DNA of 64,000 nucleotides from Anaerozeibacter quisquiliarum (GTDB lineage Bacteria; Bacillota; Clostridia; Christensenellales; Aristaeellaceae). Position 1 is the stretch's first letter. The number at the start of each line of letters is the position of its first letter. Location: assembly GCA_051162045.1 (NCBI GenBank), contig JBISDI010000003.1. One strand, given 5' to 3'. This document shows, piece after piece, positions 25,803-35,112 of this stretch. The translations under genes were made by a program, and so were the position numbers. Below the pieces are notes generated by a model, which was not told where the DNA came from, did no database searches, and saw only the letters and a program-made list of their open reading frames with translations.

Positions 25803-26363
25803 CTATGAAAGCCTGTCGAGCAGGCCGTTTTTCTCAAGTGCCGACATCAGCGGCCCCGCGATTACGAGCGACAGCGTGACCGCGATCGCCGCGTTAATTG
25901 CCGACACGCCGAGCTTGGGCAGCATGGCAATCGCGGCGCTTTGAACGGTCTGCGTGTTGCCGCTGATCTGCTGGACGACGTTGGACAGAAAGTACAGCGC
26001 GATGTAAGTGGCCTGGCCGCTCACGGCGGCGAGCAGGTTTTGCCGGAAGTTGCGCCCGCGCGCGCCGCGCGCGTGCGCGATCAGCCCGCATACGCAGCCC
26101 ATCGCAAAGAAGTTAATCAGCGTCACGTAGAACATCGAAGCGTAGCGCGCGTCGGTCAGGTCGTAGAGCATCGAGCCGATGCCCGCCGCCAGCCCCCCGT
26201 GCCAGCCGCCCAGCAGCATACCGGCGAGCAGGCAGAAGACGTTGCCGGTCTTGATGCGGGAAAAACCTAGGTCGATCTGGATGAACCGCGTGGTCACGAA
26301 CACGATTGCCGCCATCAGCGCGGTGGCGACGAGTAGGTTTTGTGTGCTTCGGTCGCTTTTCAT
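25803..26363 (-). CDS. ECF transporter S-component-like membrane protein
   Basis: 186 residues with five or six hydrophobic segments, fitting the S-component size and fold. The ATFIQIDLGFSRIKTGN-type loop (starting near residue 23) and GGWHGGLAAGIGSMLYD resemble substrate-specific components whose ligand (a vitamin or queuosine precursor) I cannot assign. A TTG-started frame reaches 26384, but ATG 26363 is more typical. The energising EcfA/T module is not in the window. Confidence 0.8.
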   Translation of the reverse strand: MKSDRSTQNLLVATALMAAIVFVTTRFIQIDLGFSRIKTGNVFCLLAGMLLGGWHGGLAAGIGSMLYDLTDARYASMFYVTLINFFAMGCVCGLIAHARGARGRNFRQNLLAAVSGQATYIALYFLSNVVQQISGNTQTVQSAAIAMLPKLGVSAINAAIAVTLSLVIAGPLMSALEKNGLLDRLS

Positions 26364-26480
26364 GGCGCTTCGATCCCCTTCCAATGATATACAGCTTCAT
26401 TTTAGCGCAGAGGGTGGCGGCAGACAAGCCCATTTCGCCAAACGGATGATTAAAGGTTGAAGAACCCGATCGGCTACCGC

Positions 26481-26510
26481 TTGCCAAGGCCGAGGGGCGC
26501 GGGGTATAAT
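26481..26510 (+). promoter_or_regulatory. Promoter of the M42 peptidase operon
   Basis: TTGCCA (26481-26486), 18-bp spacer, TATAAT (26505-26510). Transcription would begin near 26517, which makes an ATG at 26519 essentially leaderless and supports the next in-frame ATG at 26543. Confidence 0.65.
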
Positions 26511-26542
26511 GAAAAGAGATGTTGCTGAAAGCTGGTGACGGG

Positions 26543-27583
26543 ATGGAGCTAAGGGGTTTTATTGAGGCGGCGGCCGCCTTGCCGGGACTGCCGGGATACG
26601 AGCGCGCGGTGGCGGAACATATCGCCGAGGCGTTTGGGCCCATGGTCGATGAAGTGACCATCGACCCGCTCTACAATGTGGTCGCGCGGTTGGGCGAGCG
26701 CGGGCCGCGCGTGATGGTGACCGCGCACCAGGACGAGATCGCCCTCGTGGTGCTGGGCATCGAGGAGGACGGCGCGCTCAGGGTAACCAACATCGGCGCT
26801 CTGCCGGCGCGCGTGCTGCCGGCGAGCGAGGTCACGGTGCATGCGGCGGGCGGGCCGCTCTACGGCGTGGTGGGCGCGAAGCCGCCGCACCTGCTGTCGG
26901 CCGAGGACCGGAAGCAGGCGGTGCAGATGAAGGACCTGTACGTGGACGTCGGGATGAGCGCTGAAAAGGTGCGCGAGCGCGTGCGCGTGGGCGACAATGT
27001 CACGATGCGCGCGCCGCTTGTCGCCCTGCAAGGCGAGCGCCTGGCCGGCAAGACGATGGACGACCGCGCGTGCGTGGCCGCGTTGCTCTTAGCCGCAGAG
27101 CGGTTGTCGCATGCCCGCTGCGCGGCGCAGGCGCTGTTCGTATCGGCGTCGCAGGAGGAGCCGGGCTGCCGCGGCGCGGCGGTGGCCGCCTACGCGCTTC
27201 GGCCCGACATCGCGATTGCGATCGACGTCACCCACGCCGAGACGCCGGACGCGGACAAGTGGGAGACCTTCCCGCTCGACAAGCTGACGATCGCCGTGGG
27301 GCCCAACATGCATCCGGGCCTTACGAAAAAATTGATGGAGGTGGCCGACGCGAACCGCGTCGCCTACTCGGTCGAGCCCTGCGGCCACCCCACCGGAACC
27401 GACGCGCGCTCGATTCAAATTGCCGGAGCGGGCGTACCCACGCTGCTGATCGGCGTGCCGCTCAAGTACATGCACTCCTCGGTCGAACTGATCGACCTCA
27501 CGGTGCTGCGCGAGGTGGGACGGCTGGTCGGGCTGTTCATCGAGGAAATCAGCCGGGCCGGGGAGGTGGACCTGTGGAACTGA
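26543..27583 (+). CDS. M42 family metallo-aminopeptidase, paralogue 1
   Basis: About 346 residues, tetrahedral (TET/glutamyl aminopeptidase) family, which trims short peptides in the cytosol with two metal ions. Ligands and catalytic residues visible: H-x-D in TAHQDE, MDDR, QEE (catalytic E in SQEEPG), D in AIDVTHAE and H in KYMHSS. The start MELRGFIEAAAALPG is preferred over an ATG 24 bases upstream, which would sit on the transcription start. First of three tandem paralogues; it overlaps the second by 10 bp. Confidence 0.92.
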   Translation: MELRGFIEAAAALPGLPGYERAVAEHIAEAFGPMVDEVTIDPLYNVVARLGERGPRVMVTAHQDEIALVVLGIEEDGALRVTNIGALPARVLPASEVTVHAAGGPLYGVVGAKPPHLLSAEDRKQAVQMKDLYVDVGMSAEKVRERVRVGDNVTMRAPLVALQGERLAGKTMDDRACVAALLLAAERLSHARCAAQALFVSASQEEPGCRGAAVAAYALRPDIAIAIDVTHAETPDADKWETFPLDKLTIAVGPNMHPGLTKKLMEVADANRVAYSVEPCGHPTGTDARSIQIAGAGVPTLLIGVPLKYMHSSVELIDLTVLREVGRLVGLFIEEISRAGEVDLWN

Positions 27584-28608
27584 GGGAATTGACGCGCCTC
27601 GCCGGTGTATCGGGCGATGAGGGCGCGGTGCGCAACTACATCTTGGAGCAAATCAAACCGCTGGCCGACGAGGTCAAAATCGATCGGATGGGCAATGTGC
27701 TGGCGTTCAAGCGCGGCACGGCGGCCCGGCCCAATCACGCGCTGCTGGCCGCCCACATGGACGAGGTGGGGCTGATCGTCCTGGGCTTCAAGGACGACGG
27801 GCTGATCGTCTACGAGCCGGTGGGCGGCATCGACGCGCGCATCATGGTCAGCAAGCGCATGCGCGTGGGCAAGGACCTGATCCCCGGCGTGATCGGCTGC
27901 AAGGCCATCCACCTGCAATCGCCCGATGAGCGCAAGCAGCCGCTCACCCACAAGCAGCTGTTCGTGGACATCGGCGCGAAGGACAGGGAGGCCGCCCAGA
28001 AGCTTGTATCCTTGGGCGATTACATCTCGTTCGAGCCCGGCTACGTGGAGTTCGGCGACGGCTTCGTCAAGGACAAGGCGCTCGACGACCGGGTGGGCTG
28101 CTACAACCTGCTGCGGCTGCTTGCCGGGCGCTATCCCTGCGACGTGACTTTCGCCTTCACCGTGCAGGAGGAGGTCGGCCTCAGAGGCGCGACCGTGGCC
28201 GCGCGGCAGGTAAAGCCCGACTGCGCGCTCGTGCTCGAGGCCACCACCGCCAACGACCTGGGCAAGGTCGATCCCCACTTCCGGGTGTGCGTCCCGGGCC
28301 GGGGCGCGGCCATATCGTTCATGGACAACGCCTCGATCGCGCACCCGGCGCTGAACCGGCGGCTGCGCGAGCTGGCGGACGCGCGGGGCATCGCCTGGCA
28401 GGTCAAGGCCTTCGTCGCGGGCGGCAACGACGCGGGCGCGCTGCAGCGCGAAGCGGGCGCGGTGCCCGTATGCCCGGTTTCGATCCCCTGCCGCAACATC
28501 CACTCGCCCGCCAACGTGGCGAATGCAAACGACATCGAAGCGCAGTACCGGCTGGCCGAGGCGTTCCTCAACGAGGGCGCGGCCATTGAATCATCGAAAG
28601 GACGTTGA
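27574..28608 (+). CDS. M42 family metallo-aminopeptidase, paralogue 2
   Basis: 344 residues. Start GTG 27574, 7 nt after GGGGAGG and inside the end of the first gene. Site residues: HMDE, LDDR, QEEVGLRG, E in VLEATTAND (the variant with E in place of D as metal ligand is normal in one M42 branch) and H in CRNIHSP. The ligand-region difference from paralogues 1 and 3 suggests a different preference for N-terminal residues. Mixed TET12-mers of paralogues are known in archaea, so co-assembly is possible. Confidence 0.93.
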   Translation: MELRELTRLAGVSGDEGAVRNYILEQIKPLADEVKIDRMGNVLAFKRGTAARPNHALLAAHMDEVGLIVLGFKDDGLIVYEPVGGIDARIMVSKRMRVGKDLIPGVIGCKAIHLQSPDERKQPLTHKQLFVDIGAKDREAAQKLVSLGDYISFEPGYVEFGDGFVKDKALDDRVGCYNLLRLLAGRYPCDVTFAFTVQEEVGLRGATVAARQVKPDCALVLEATTANDLGKVDPHFRVCVPGRGAAISFMDNASIAHPALNRRLRELADARGIAWQVKAFVAGGNDAGALQREAGAVPVCPVSIPCRNIHSPANVANANDIEAQYRLAEAFLNEGAAIESSKGR

Positions 28609-28613
28609 TCGAT

Positions 28614-29600
28614 ATGAAAGAAACGCTGAAGAAGCTGCTCTACGCGTTCGGCCCGTCGGGGCGTGAGGACGCGGTGCGCGCCGTTGTCGAGCAGGAAATC
28701 AGGCCCTATGTGGACGAGATGCGCACGGACGCGCTGGGCAACCTGATCGCGGTCAAGCAGGGGAAAGGCCGGCGCATCATGTTGGCGGCGCACATGGATC
28801 AGATCGGCTTTGTGGTGACCGAGGCCGACGAGCACGGCTTTTTGCGCGTGCACAACGTGGGCTATCCGCGCCGGCTGCACTCGCTCAACCGCCACCTGGT
28901 GTTTGAAAACGGGGTACGCGGCGTGCTGTCCTACGAGGCCGAGGACCACGACCCCAAGGACGCCTCGATGAAGGCCATGTTTGTGGACATTGGCGCGGCC
29001 TCGCGCGAGGAAGCGCTTGCGCGGGTTGAGATCGGCGACATGGCGACCTACGTGCCCGAGCTGTGCGAATTGACCGAGAACCTGCTGAGCGCGCCCGCGA
29101 TGGACGACCGCGCCGGCTGCGCGCTGCTGATCGAGGTGCTGAGGCAGCTGCGCGACTGCCCGAACGAGGTCGCCTTTGTGTTCACCACGCAGGAGGAAGT
29201 GGGGCTGCGCGGCGCGGGCCCGGCGGCCTACGACGTGCGGCCCGACGAAGCGGTGGCGATCGACGTCACGCCGGCCGGCGACCCGCCCAAGGCTGACCGC
29301 CTGCCGGTCAAGCTAAACGCGGGCATCGCGGTCAAGATCATGGACAACTCGCTCGTGTGCGCGCCGAGCGTGGTGGCGGCGCTCGAGCGGGCGGGCGACG
29401 AGGCGGGCGCTCGGTACCAGCGCGAGGTGCTGACCTACGGCGGCACCGATGCCGGGCGCATCCACCTGTCGCGCGGCGGCGTGCGCTCGGGCGTGCTGTC
29501 GATCCCCTGCCGCTACGTGCACTCGGCGACCGAGGTGGTGAGCCTCGAGGACATGGAAGCCGGTGTCAAGCTGTTGACAAAATATCTCATGAAGGTGTGA
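28614..29600 (+). CDS. M42 family metallo-aminopeptidase, paralogue 3
   Basis: 328 residues. HMDQ (Q in place of the usual E after the aspartate), MDDR, QEEVGLRG, D in AIDVTPAG and H in CRYVHSA. The ATG at 28614 is used; a TTG overlapping the previous stop at 28605 is the alternative. Tightly packed behind paralogue 2, followed 7 nt later by a membrane protein gene. The three sequences differ throughout, so the triplication is old. Confidence 0.92.
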   Translation: MKETLKKLLYAFGPSGREDAVRAVVEQEIRPYVDEMRTDALGNLIAVKQGKGRRIMLAAHMDQIGFVVTEADEHGFLRVHNVGYPRRLHSLNRHLVFENGVRGVLSYEAEDHDPKDASMKAMFVDIGAASREEALARVEIGDMATYVPELCELTENLLSAPAMDDRAGCALLIEVLRQLRDCPNEVAFVFTTQEEVGLRGAGPAAYDVRPDEAVAIDVTPAGDPPKADRLPVKLNAGIAVKIMDNSLVCAPSVVAALERAGDEAGARYQREVLTYGGTDAGRIHLSRGGVRSGVLSIPCRYVHSATEVVSLEDMEAGVKLLTKYLMKV

Positions 29601-29607
29601 ACTGCGT

Positions 29608-31590
29608 ATGCTGGGCATCCTGATGCTGGGCGCGTTCCTCGCGCTGGGCATTGTCTGCGCGCAGGCGCTCTTTGGGCGGCTGAACGCGCAGGCCCGCTCG
29701 CTGTTCGGCTGCGCGCTGGGCCTGATGATGATGATGTGGCTGCCCAGCCTGTTCGCGTTCGGCGTCGGGTTCACCATGGGGGCGCAGCTGTTTGCGCTGC
29801 TCACCGCCGCGCTGCTGGCGGCGCTCGCGCGGCTGATCCCGCGCCGCTTGACGCTGCCGAGCGATGACGCGCACGATCAGGACGGCCCGCCGCTATGGCT
29901 GACGCTCGTGCTGGTCGTGCCTTTTTTCCTGCTGTCCTGCTACCTGATGTACACCCATGTGCTCAGGCCGGAGGGCGGCGCGCTGCACGTGGGCCAGTCG
30001 ACCTACGGCGACCTGAGCCTGCACCTGGGGATCGCGACCGGGCTGCGCGGGGCCAGCTACCCGCCCGAGTACACGCTGCTGCCCGGCACCACGCTCGGCT
30101 ATCCGTTCCTGTTTGACGCGCTGTCGGCCAGCATGCTCACGCTGGGTACGCCGCTTGCCTGGTCGTTCATCGTGCCGGGCGCGCTGGCGATGGGGCTTGT
30201 GTTCTGGGGCTTTGTATTGTTCGCCTGGGAACTGACGCGCGATGCCCAGGCGGTGGCGATTGCGTATCTGCTTACGTTCCTGAACGGCGGGCTGGGATTC
30301 GCCTACGTGCTCGACGGCTGGCCGTCAAACGGGATGGCGCTGCGCGAGATGATGGAGGGCTTCTACCGCGCGCCCGCCAACATGCCCGACCTCAACCTGC
30401 GCTGGGTCAACGTGGTCTGCGACATGATGATCCCTCAGCGCACGCTGCTGGCCGGTTGGGTGCTGCTGATGCCCGCGCTGATTATGCTGGCGCGCGCGAT
30501 CCGCACCGAGGACCGGTTCTGGTTCGTCTGCCTGGGCGCGTGGGCGGGGGCGCTGCCCATGGTGCATACCCACAGCTTTCTGGCGCTGGGGCTTATCAGC
30601 CTGGGCGCGATGCTGGCGAGCCTGAAAGGCGCGCGCAACCGCGGCCGGCTGCTTATGAGTTTTGTGATTTACGGTGCGCTGGCTACGCTGCTGGCGCTGC
30701 CGCAGTTGCTTTTGTGGACGGTGCCGCAGACGCTCGGCGGGGGCGTACTCAGACCCTGGTTCAATTGGGTCAACCGGACCGAGTCCGGCTTCATCGACGG
30801 TTACTTCTGGTTCTGGATCAAGAACGTGGGGCCGGTGTATCTGCTGATGCTGCCCGCCGCGCTGAATGCACCCCGGCGGGTCAAACCGCTCACCGTTGGC
30901 GCGCTGGTGCTGTACGCGGTGGCCGAGCTCGTGCTGTTCCAGCAAAACGAATACGACAACAACAAGCTGTTTTACGTGGCGTTTCTCGTCATGATGCCGC
31001 TGGTCGGCCGGTTTCTGTCGCTGATGTGGGATCGGATGCACGGCGTTCGGGCGCGCGCGCTGCTGGCGGCGGCGTTCATGGCGGCCTGCCTTATGTCGGG
31101 CGCGATGACGGTGGCGCGCGAGGCGGTCAGCGACTACCAGCTGTTTTCCGAGGGCGAGACGCGCGCCGCCGCCTACGTGGACGCCCACGCGTTCCCCGAC
31201 GCGGTATTCCTGACCGGCACCCAGCACAACAACGCCGCGGCGGCGCTTGCCGGCCGCAAGATCGTGTGCGGCACCGGCAGCTACCTGTTCTATCACGGCG
31301 TCGGCTATCAGGCGCAGCGCGAGGCCGCGCGAGACATGTTCGAGCGCCCGGCGGACAGCCGCGCGCTGCTTGACCGTTACGCGGTCGACTACATCTACCT
31401 GTCGGACAACGAGAAGGCCGAGTTTTTTGTGGACGAGGCGATGCTGCGCGCGCTGTTCCCCCTCTGGCATGAGGAGGACGGCGTCGTCATCCTGGCGGCA
31501 TCCGCGCGCGCCCGGGCGCAGCGCGCCCAAGATAAGTTGGGAGAGAATGTGGCAGGCGCTGCAACTTTCGGCGCGCCGCGTGCGTCCTAA
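29608..31590 (+). CDS. Large polytopic membrane protein, GT-C glycosyltransferase-like
   Basis: 660 residues with roughly twelve hydrophobic segments, then a soluble C-terminal domain from about residue 500. The layout (long extracytoplasmic first loop after about residue 118, with YGDLSLHLGIATG carrying an acidic D, multispanning core, C-terminal soluble part) is like lipid-linked-sugar glycosyltransferases of the GT-C fold. I do not recognise a specific family and no substrate can be assigned. It follows the M42 genes closely and could be on the same transcript. Confidence 0.7.
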   Translation: MLGILMLGAFLALGIVCAQALFGRLNAQARSLFGCALGLMMMMWLPSLFAFGVGFTMGAQLFALLTAALLAALARLIPRRLTLPSDDAHDQDGPPLWLTLVLVVPFFLLSCYLMYTHVLRPEGGALHVGQSTYGDLSLHLGIATGLRGASYPPEYTLLPGTTLGYPFLFDALSASMLTLGTPLAWSFIVPGALAMGLVFWGFVLFAWELTRDAQAVAIAYLLTFLNGGLGFAYVLDGWPSNGMALREMMEGFYRAPANMPDLNLRWVNVVCDMMIPQRTLLAGWVLLMPALIMLARAIRTEDRFWFVCLGAWAGALPMVHTHSFLALGLISLGAMLASLKGARNRGRLLMSFVIYGALATLLALPQLLLWTVPQTLGGGVLRPWFNWVNRTESGFIDGYFWFWIKNVGPVYLLMLPAALNAPRRVKPLTVGALVLYAVAELVLFQQNEYDNNKLFYVAFLVMMPLVGRFLSLMWDRMHGVRARALLAAAFMAACLMSGAMTVAREAVSDYQLFSEGETRAAAYVDAHAFPDAVFLTGTQHNNAAAALAGRKIVCGTGSYLFYHGVGYQAQREAARDMFERPADSRALLDRYAVDYIYLSDNEKAEFFVDEAMLRALFPLWHEEDGVVILAASARARAQRAQDKLGENVAGAATFGAPRAS

Positions 31591-31653
31591 GAAGTACCAG
31601 TGCCAAATACCCCAAGGCCCGACGGGCAATTGACACCAGTGAGGGTGATACGG

Positions 31654-33789
31654 ATGAAGAAAATCGTTTCCTGGACGCTTTTTATACTCGCGATGGCCGC
31701 GCTGCTCTTGCTGGGCGGCTGTTCAAACACGCCCGACAAGGTGGAGGATCCGCTCTCGGCGTTTGGCATCGACGAGGTGCTGCCGTTCCCGACGGTCTCG
31801 CCCGAGCCGACCGCGACGCCCGCGCCCACGGCCGACGTAGACAACCTGCCCACCACCGATGTGGGCCAGGGCTGGAAAGCTGACAACACCGTGAGCGGCG
31901 AGACGCCGATCGACACCACCGATGAAGATGTGTTTGCGACGCCTGCGCCCACGGCCAGGCCCCGGCAGACCCCGAGGCCCAACGCGCAGGACGGTTACGA
32001 GCGGCTGTCGTCTGACTACGAGCAGCTCTCCTCGGGCGACAGCGGCGGCGCGGTGCGCGACCTGCAGAACCGGCTCAAGGCGCTCGGCTACTATACCGGC
32101 ACCGTGGACAGCAAGTACGGCAGCGGCACCACGAGCGCGGTCAAGCGCTTCCAATCCATCATGGGCTACAGCGAGACCGGCGTCGCCACACCGTCGCTGC
32201 AGGAGGCGCTGTTCAACAAGAACGCGCCCCGCTACGAAGCGCCCCTTAGGACCCCTTCCCCGACCAAGAAGCCCGATCCCGCCCCGCAGTACGAGCAGCT
32301 GTCCAGGGGTGACACCGGCTCGCGCGTGACGCGGCTGCAGAACCGGCTGCGTACCCTCGGCTATTTCAGCGGCAAGTCCGACGGCGACTACGGCTCGGCC
32401 ACCGTGACCGCGGTCAAGCACTTCCAGAAGGCGCTGCGCCTCGAGCAGACCGGCGTCGCCACGGTGGCGTTGCAGAAGAAACTGTTCTCCTCAAGCGCGC
32501 CCTACTACGAGGCCGCGCCCACCCCCGCGCCCGACGGGTATGAAAAACTGTCGAAGGGCTCGAGCGGCGCGACCGTCAAGAAGCTGCAGGCGCGGCTCAA
32601 GGCGCTCGGTTACTTTGGCGGCACCGCCGACGGAAAGTTCGCAAACAGCACCGTGAACGCGGTCAAGCTGTTCCAGCGCGCCGTGGGCGAGAAGGAAAGC
32701 GGCGTGGCCAGCGCCGCGCTGCAGAAGAAGCTGTACTCGAAGACCGCCCCGTTCTACGAGGGCGACGACCCCGAGGAGCCGGACGAATACCCGGTGCTGT
32801 CGCCGGGCGACACCGGCGCGGCCGTCAAGAAGCTGCAAAAGCGGCTCAAGGAACTGGGCTATTTCGACGGCGACATCGGCGGCAACTACCTCGCCAAGAC
32901 CACCGAGGCGGTCAAGCGGTTCCAAAAGGCGATCAATGTCAAAGAAACGGGCACCGCCACGACGGCGCTGCAAATAAAGCTGTTCTCATCGAACGCGCCC
33001 AAGTACAAGCCCGACCCCAAGCCCGATCCCGACTATGTGGAGATCAGCGAGGGCGACACCGGCGCGCATGTCAAGCGGATGCAGCAGCGGCTCGCCGACC
33101 TCGGCTACTACGGCGGCAGCGTCAACGGCAACTTCGGCCCCCGCACCTCCGACGCGGTCAAGCAGTTTGAGGCGCGCTACGGAAAGCCCAAGACCGGCAT
33201 CGCCTCACCCGCGCTGCAGAAGAAACTGTTCTCCGACGACGCGCTGCCCGCCGAGGGCGAGCCCGAACCCGAACCCGGCGCCGACTACGTAAAGCTCAAA
33301 CCGGGCGATTCGGGCACGCAGGTCAAGAAGCTGCAAAAGCGGCTCAAGGCGCTCGGCTACTTTGAGGGCAGCATCGGCGGCAACTACAAGAAGCTGACCA
33401 CCGACGCGGTCAAGCGTTTCCAGAAGGCGCTGGGCTTCAAGCAAGACGGCGTGGCCACGGTCGAGCTTCAAATGGAGCTGTTCTCGGACAGTGCGCCGGT
33501 CTATGAGAAGTCCTCCTCCGCGCCCGAACCCGGCAGCCAGTCGCTCAAACGCGGCGACACCGGAGACGCGGTGAAAGCGCTCCAAAATCGCCTGATCGAG
33601 CTCGGGTACATCAAGAACGAGGGCGATGTCAAACTCGGCACCTTCGACAAGAACACCATGCTGGCGGTGATCGACGCGCAGAACGCGCGCGGCCAGGATT
33701 CCGACGGCATAGCCGACGAGGCATTCCTGACTTACATCTACTCCGACGACGCGTGGACGTACGCGCTGGCAGAATACGAAGGCGGCTGA
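31654..33789 (+). CDS. Lipoprotein with seven tandem peptidoglycan-binding-like repeats
   Basis: 711 residues. Signal peptide MKKIVSWTLFILAMAAL with lipobox LLGGC, so lipid-anchored. Following a Thr/Pro-rich linker are seven repeats of about 80 residues from residue about 120 to the end, each with G-D-[TS]-G-x-x-V-x-x-L-Q-x-R-L, LGY, AVKxFQ and G-[VI]-A-[TS]-xx-LQ: PG_binding_1-type units separated by APxYE linkers. The last repeat is more divergent. There is no catalytic domain. A longer frame opens at 31600, but GAGGG 8 nt before ATG 31654 and the lipobox decide the start. It probably holds the membrane and cell wall together or senses the wall. Confidence 0.88.
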   Translation: MKKIVSWTLFILAMAALLLLGGCSNTPDKVEDPLSAFGIDEVLPFPTVSPEPTATPAPTADVDNLPTTDVGQGWKADNTVSGETPIDTTDEDVFATPAPTARPRQTPRPNAQDGYERLSSDYEQLSSGDSGGAVRDLQNRLKALGYYTGTVDSKYGSGTTSAVKRFQSIMGYSETGVATPSLQEALFNKNAPRYEAPLRTPSPTKKPDPAPQYEQLSRGDTGSRVTRLQNRLRTLGYFSGKSDGDYGSATVTAVKHFQKALRLEQTGVATVALQKKLFSSSAPYYEAAPTPAPDGYEKLSKGSSGATVKKLQARLKALGYFGGTADGKFANSTVNAVKLFQRAVGEKESGVASAALQKKLYSKTAPFYEGDDPEEPDEYPVLSPGDTGAAVKKLQKRLKELGYFDGDIGGNYLAKTTEAVKRFQKAINVKETGTATTALQIKLFSSNAPKYKPDPKPDPDYVEISEGDTGAHVKRMQQRLADLGYYGGSVNGNFGPRTSDAVKQFEARYGKPKTGIASPALQKKLFSDDALPAEGEPEPEPGADYVKLKPGDSGTQVKKLQKRLKALGYFEGSIGGNYKKLTTDAVKRFQKALGFKQDGVATVELQMELFSDSAPVYEKSSSAPEPGSQSLKRGDTGDAVKALQNRLIELGYIKNEGDVKLGTFDKNTMLAVIDAQNARGQDSDGIADEAFLTYIYSDDAWTYALAEYEGG

Positions 33790-33797
33790 AGCCGCCT

Positions 33798-33879
33798 GGC
33801 CTCGAAAGACTTCCGCCCGGCTGTCCGCCTCGCCCGCTTCGCGGGCCTGCGGCCAGCCGGGCGGAAGTCTTTCGAGGCC
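33798..33879. terminator. 26-bp perfect inverted repeat after the PG-binding lipoprotein
   Basis: Two 26-base arms (33798-33823 and 33854-33879) are exactly complementary; the 30-nt centre has its own GCCCGC-TTC-GCGGGC hairpin. It begins 9 nt after the stop. Another small palindrome GGCGGCTGAAGCCGCC covers the stop codon itself. No U-run follows. It can act as a strong structure-type terminator or be a palindromic repeat. Confidence 0.7.
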
Positions 33880-34427
33880 GATTGGTTACAGGGGCTCGCC
33901 CCGCCCTTCGGGCGCCCCTCCGCCGAAGGGGAGTGGGGCTACCTCAGATCGGCGCCATTGTGAGCCGTTCCGATGTGTGGTCCCGATTCGCTCGCGCCCG
34001 CGCCTATATTCGATTTGAACCGAAGTCGCGTTACCCTTGCCATTTGCTATCCTGATGCGGCTTCGCATGCCCAAATCGCACCAAATCGCCCGTCTCAGAT
34101 ACTCGTTAGCGCATACGTCTCCCTTCCGCTGCAACGGGAATGCCCCGTGGTTGCTGGATTTCCCGGGCTTTGCGCAAGAGACCGCAAATGCGGTCAATTC
34201 AGGTGTTACACCATAAACGGATTGCGCGCAAGATTTTCAGCAAAGGCCTGTTCCGCGCGTACCGCGTCGCGGGCCGCCCCTATATCCCCGCCCGATAACT
34301 GACCGGCGCTTACCCTGCACCCTTCCCGCGTGCTGCTCGACGGCGGCACGGCGTTCGCGCTGTACCGCCGTCACTTCGGGCGCGCTGCTGGGCGGAAGCG
34401 ATGCTAAGCCGCAATTGCAGGACCACG
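33880..34427. other. Gene-free junction at the left edge of the accessory island
   Basis: About 550 bases without a supportable gene. It contains GC-rich short inverted repeats (33895-33945), AT-richer filler, a truncated copy of the response-regulator 3' end (34206-34322) and a block ending in ACCGCTACCGCAC that is also found at 38559 and near 43312. It looks like recombination debris. Confidence 0.6.
34206..34322. repeat. Truncated copy 1 of the response-regulator 3'-end repeat
   Basis: Similar to 46136-46250 from TTACACCAT through CGCGTCGCGGG, CCCGAT and CTGACCGGCG to CCTGCACC; more diverged than the copy at 43144-43291. It has no reading frame of its own. Confidence 0.75.
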
Positions 34428-34720
34428 ACCGCTACCGCACGCGCGTCAGCTTGCCGGCGTCCATCTCGCAGACGGTGTCGCACAGCGCTTCGATGTCCTC
34501 CCGGTTGTGGCTGGCCAGCAGGATGGTCTTGCCGCGTGCCTTGAGTTCGAGGAACAGCTTGCGCATATCTTGCACCCCCGCGTTGTCCAAGCCGTTCATC
34601 GGCTCGTCCAGGATCAAAAGGTCCGGGTCTTCCATGATGGCCTGCGCGATGCCCAGGCGCTGGCGCATGCCCATGGAGTACTTGCTCACCCATTTGCGGT
34701 TGTGAGGGTCGAGGCCGACC
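34428..34720. repeat. 293-bp block shared by the two ABC ATPase genes (copy A)
   Basis: Aligns without gaps to 38559-38851 with only three mismatches, all synonymous in the ATPase frame. It covers the 3' third of the gene plus the first bases beyond the stop. Left and right of the block the two modules diverge strongly. Confidence 0.92.
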
Positions 34721-35073
34721 AATAACATGGTCTCCTTTATCTGTGCCGGGGTCAATTGGTGACGTATTGAAGCCAATAAAGAAAGGTTGCGATAGCCGCT
34801 GAAATATGGAAGAAACCCGGGCGTTTCAATGATGGCGCCAATTCCGTCCGGAACGTGCGGATGACTTGGCATGATGCGCCTTCCTTCTACAAGAATTTCA
34901 CCGGATGTTGAGGGCATCAATCCTGTAATCAATTTGAACAATACCGTTTTGCCTGACCCATTCCGCCCGATGATTCCATGTATTTGTTGGCTCGGAAACG
35001 ATCCCGACAGTTCATGCAATACCGTGGTCTTCCCAAAGGTTTTTGTCACTTGGTTTAATGCCACACTGCTCAT
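34432..35073 (-). CDS. ABC transporter ATPase, module A
   Basis: 213 residues, single ABC domain of the CcmA/bacitracin-resistance (export-type) group: Walker A GRNGSGKT, Q-loop IIETPGFLPYF, signature YSMGMRQRLG, Walker B DLLILDEPMNGLD, H in LLASHNRED. GGAGG lies 9 nt before ATG 35073; a TTG at 35082 overlaps the ribosome site. The N-terminal two thirds have lower GC and differ from module B, whereas the last 95 residues are identical to module B. It should energise the two membrane proteins encoded just upstream. Confidence 0.93.
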   Translation of the reverse strand: MSSVALNQVTKTFGKTTVLHELSGSFPSQQIHGIIGRNGSGKTVLFKLITGLMPSTSGEILVEGRRIMPSHPHVPDGIGAIIETPGFLPYFSGYRNLSLLASIRHQLTPAQIKETMLLVGLDPHNRKWVSKYSMGMRQRLGIAQAIMEDPDLLILDEPMNGLDNAGVQDMRKLFLELKARGKTILLASHNREDIEALCDTVCEMDAGKLTRVR

Positions 35074-35112
35074 GGGACGCAACCTCCTCGGCTATTCAAT
35101 GATTGAAAGGCG

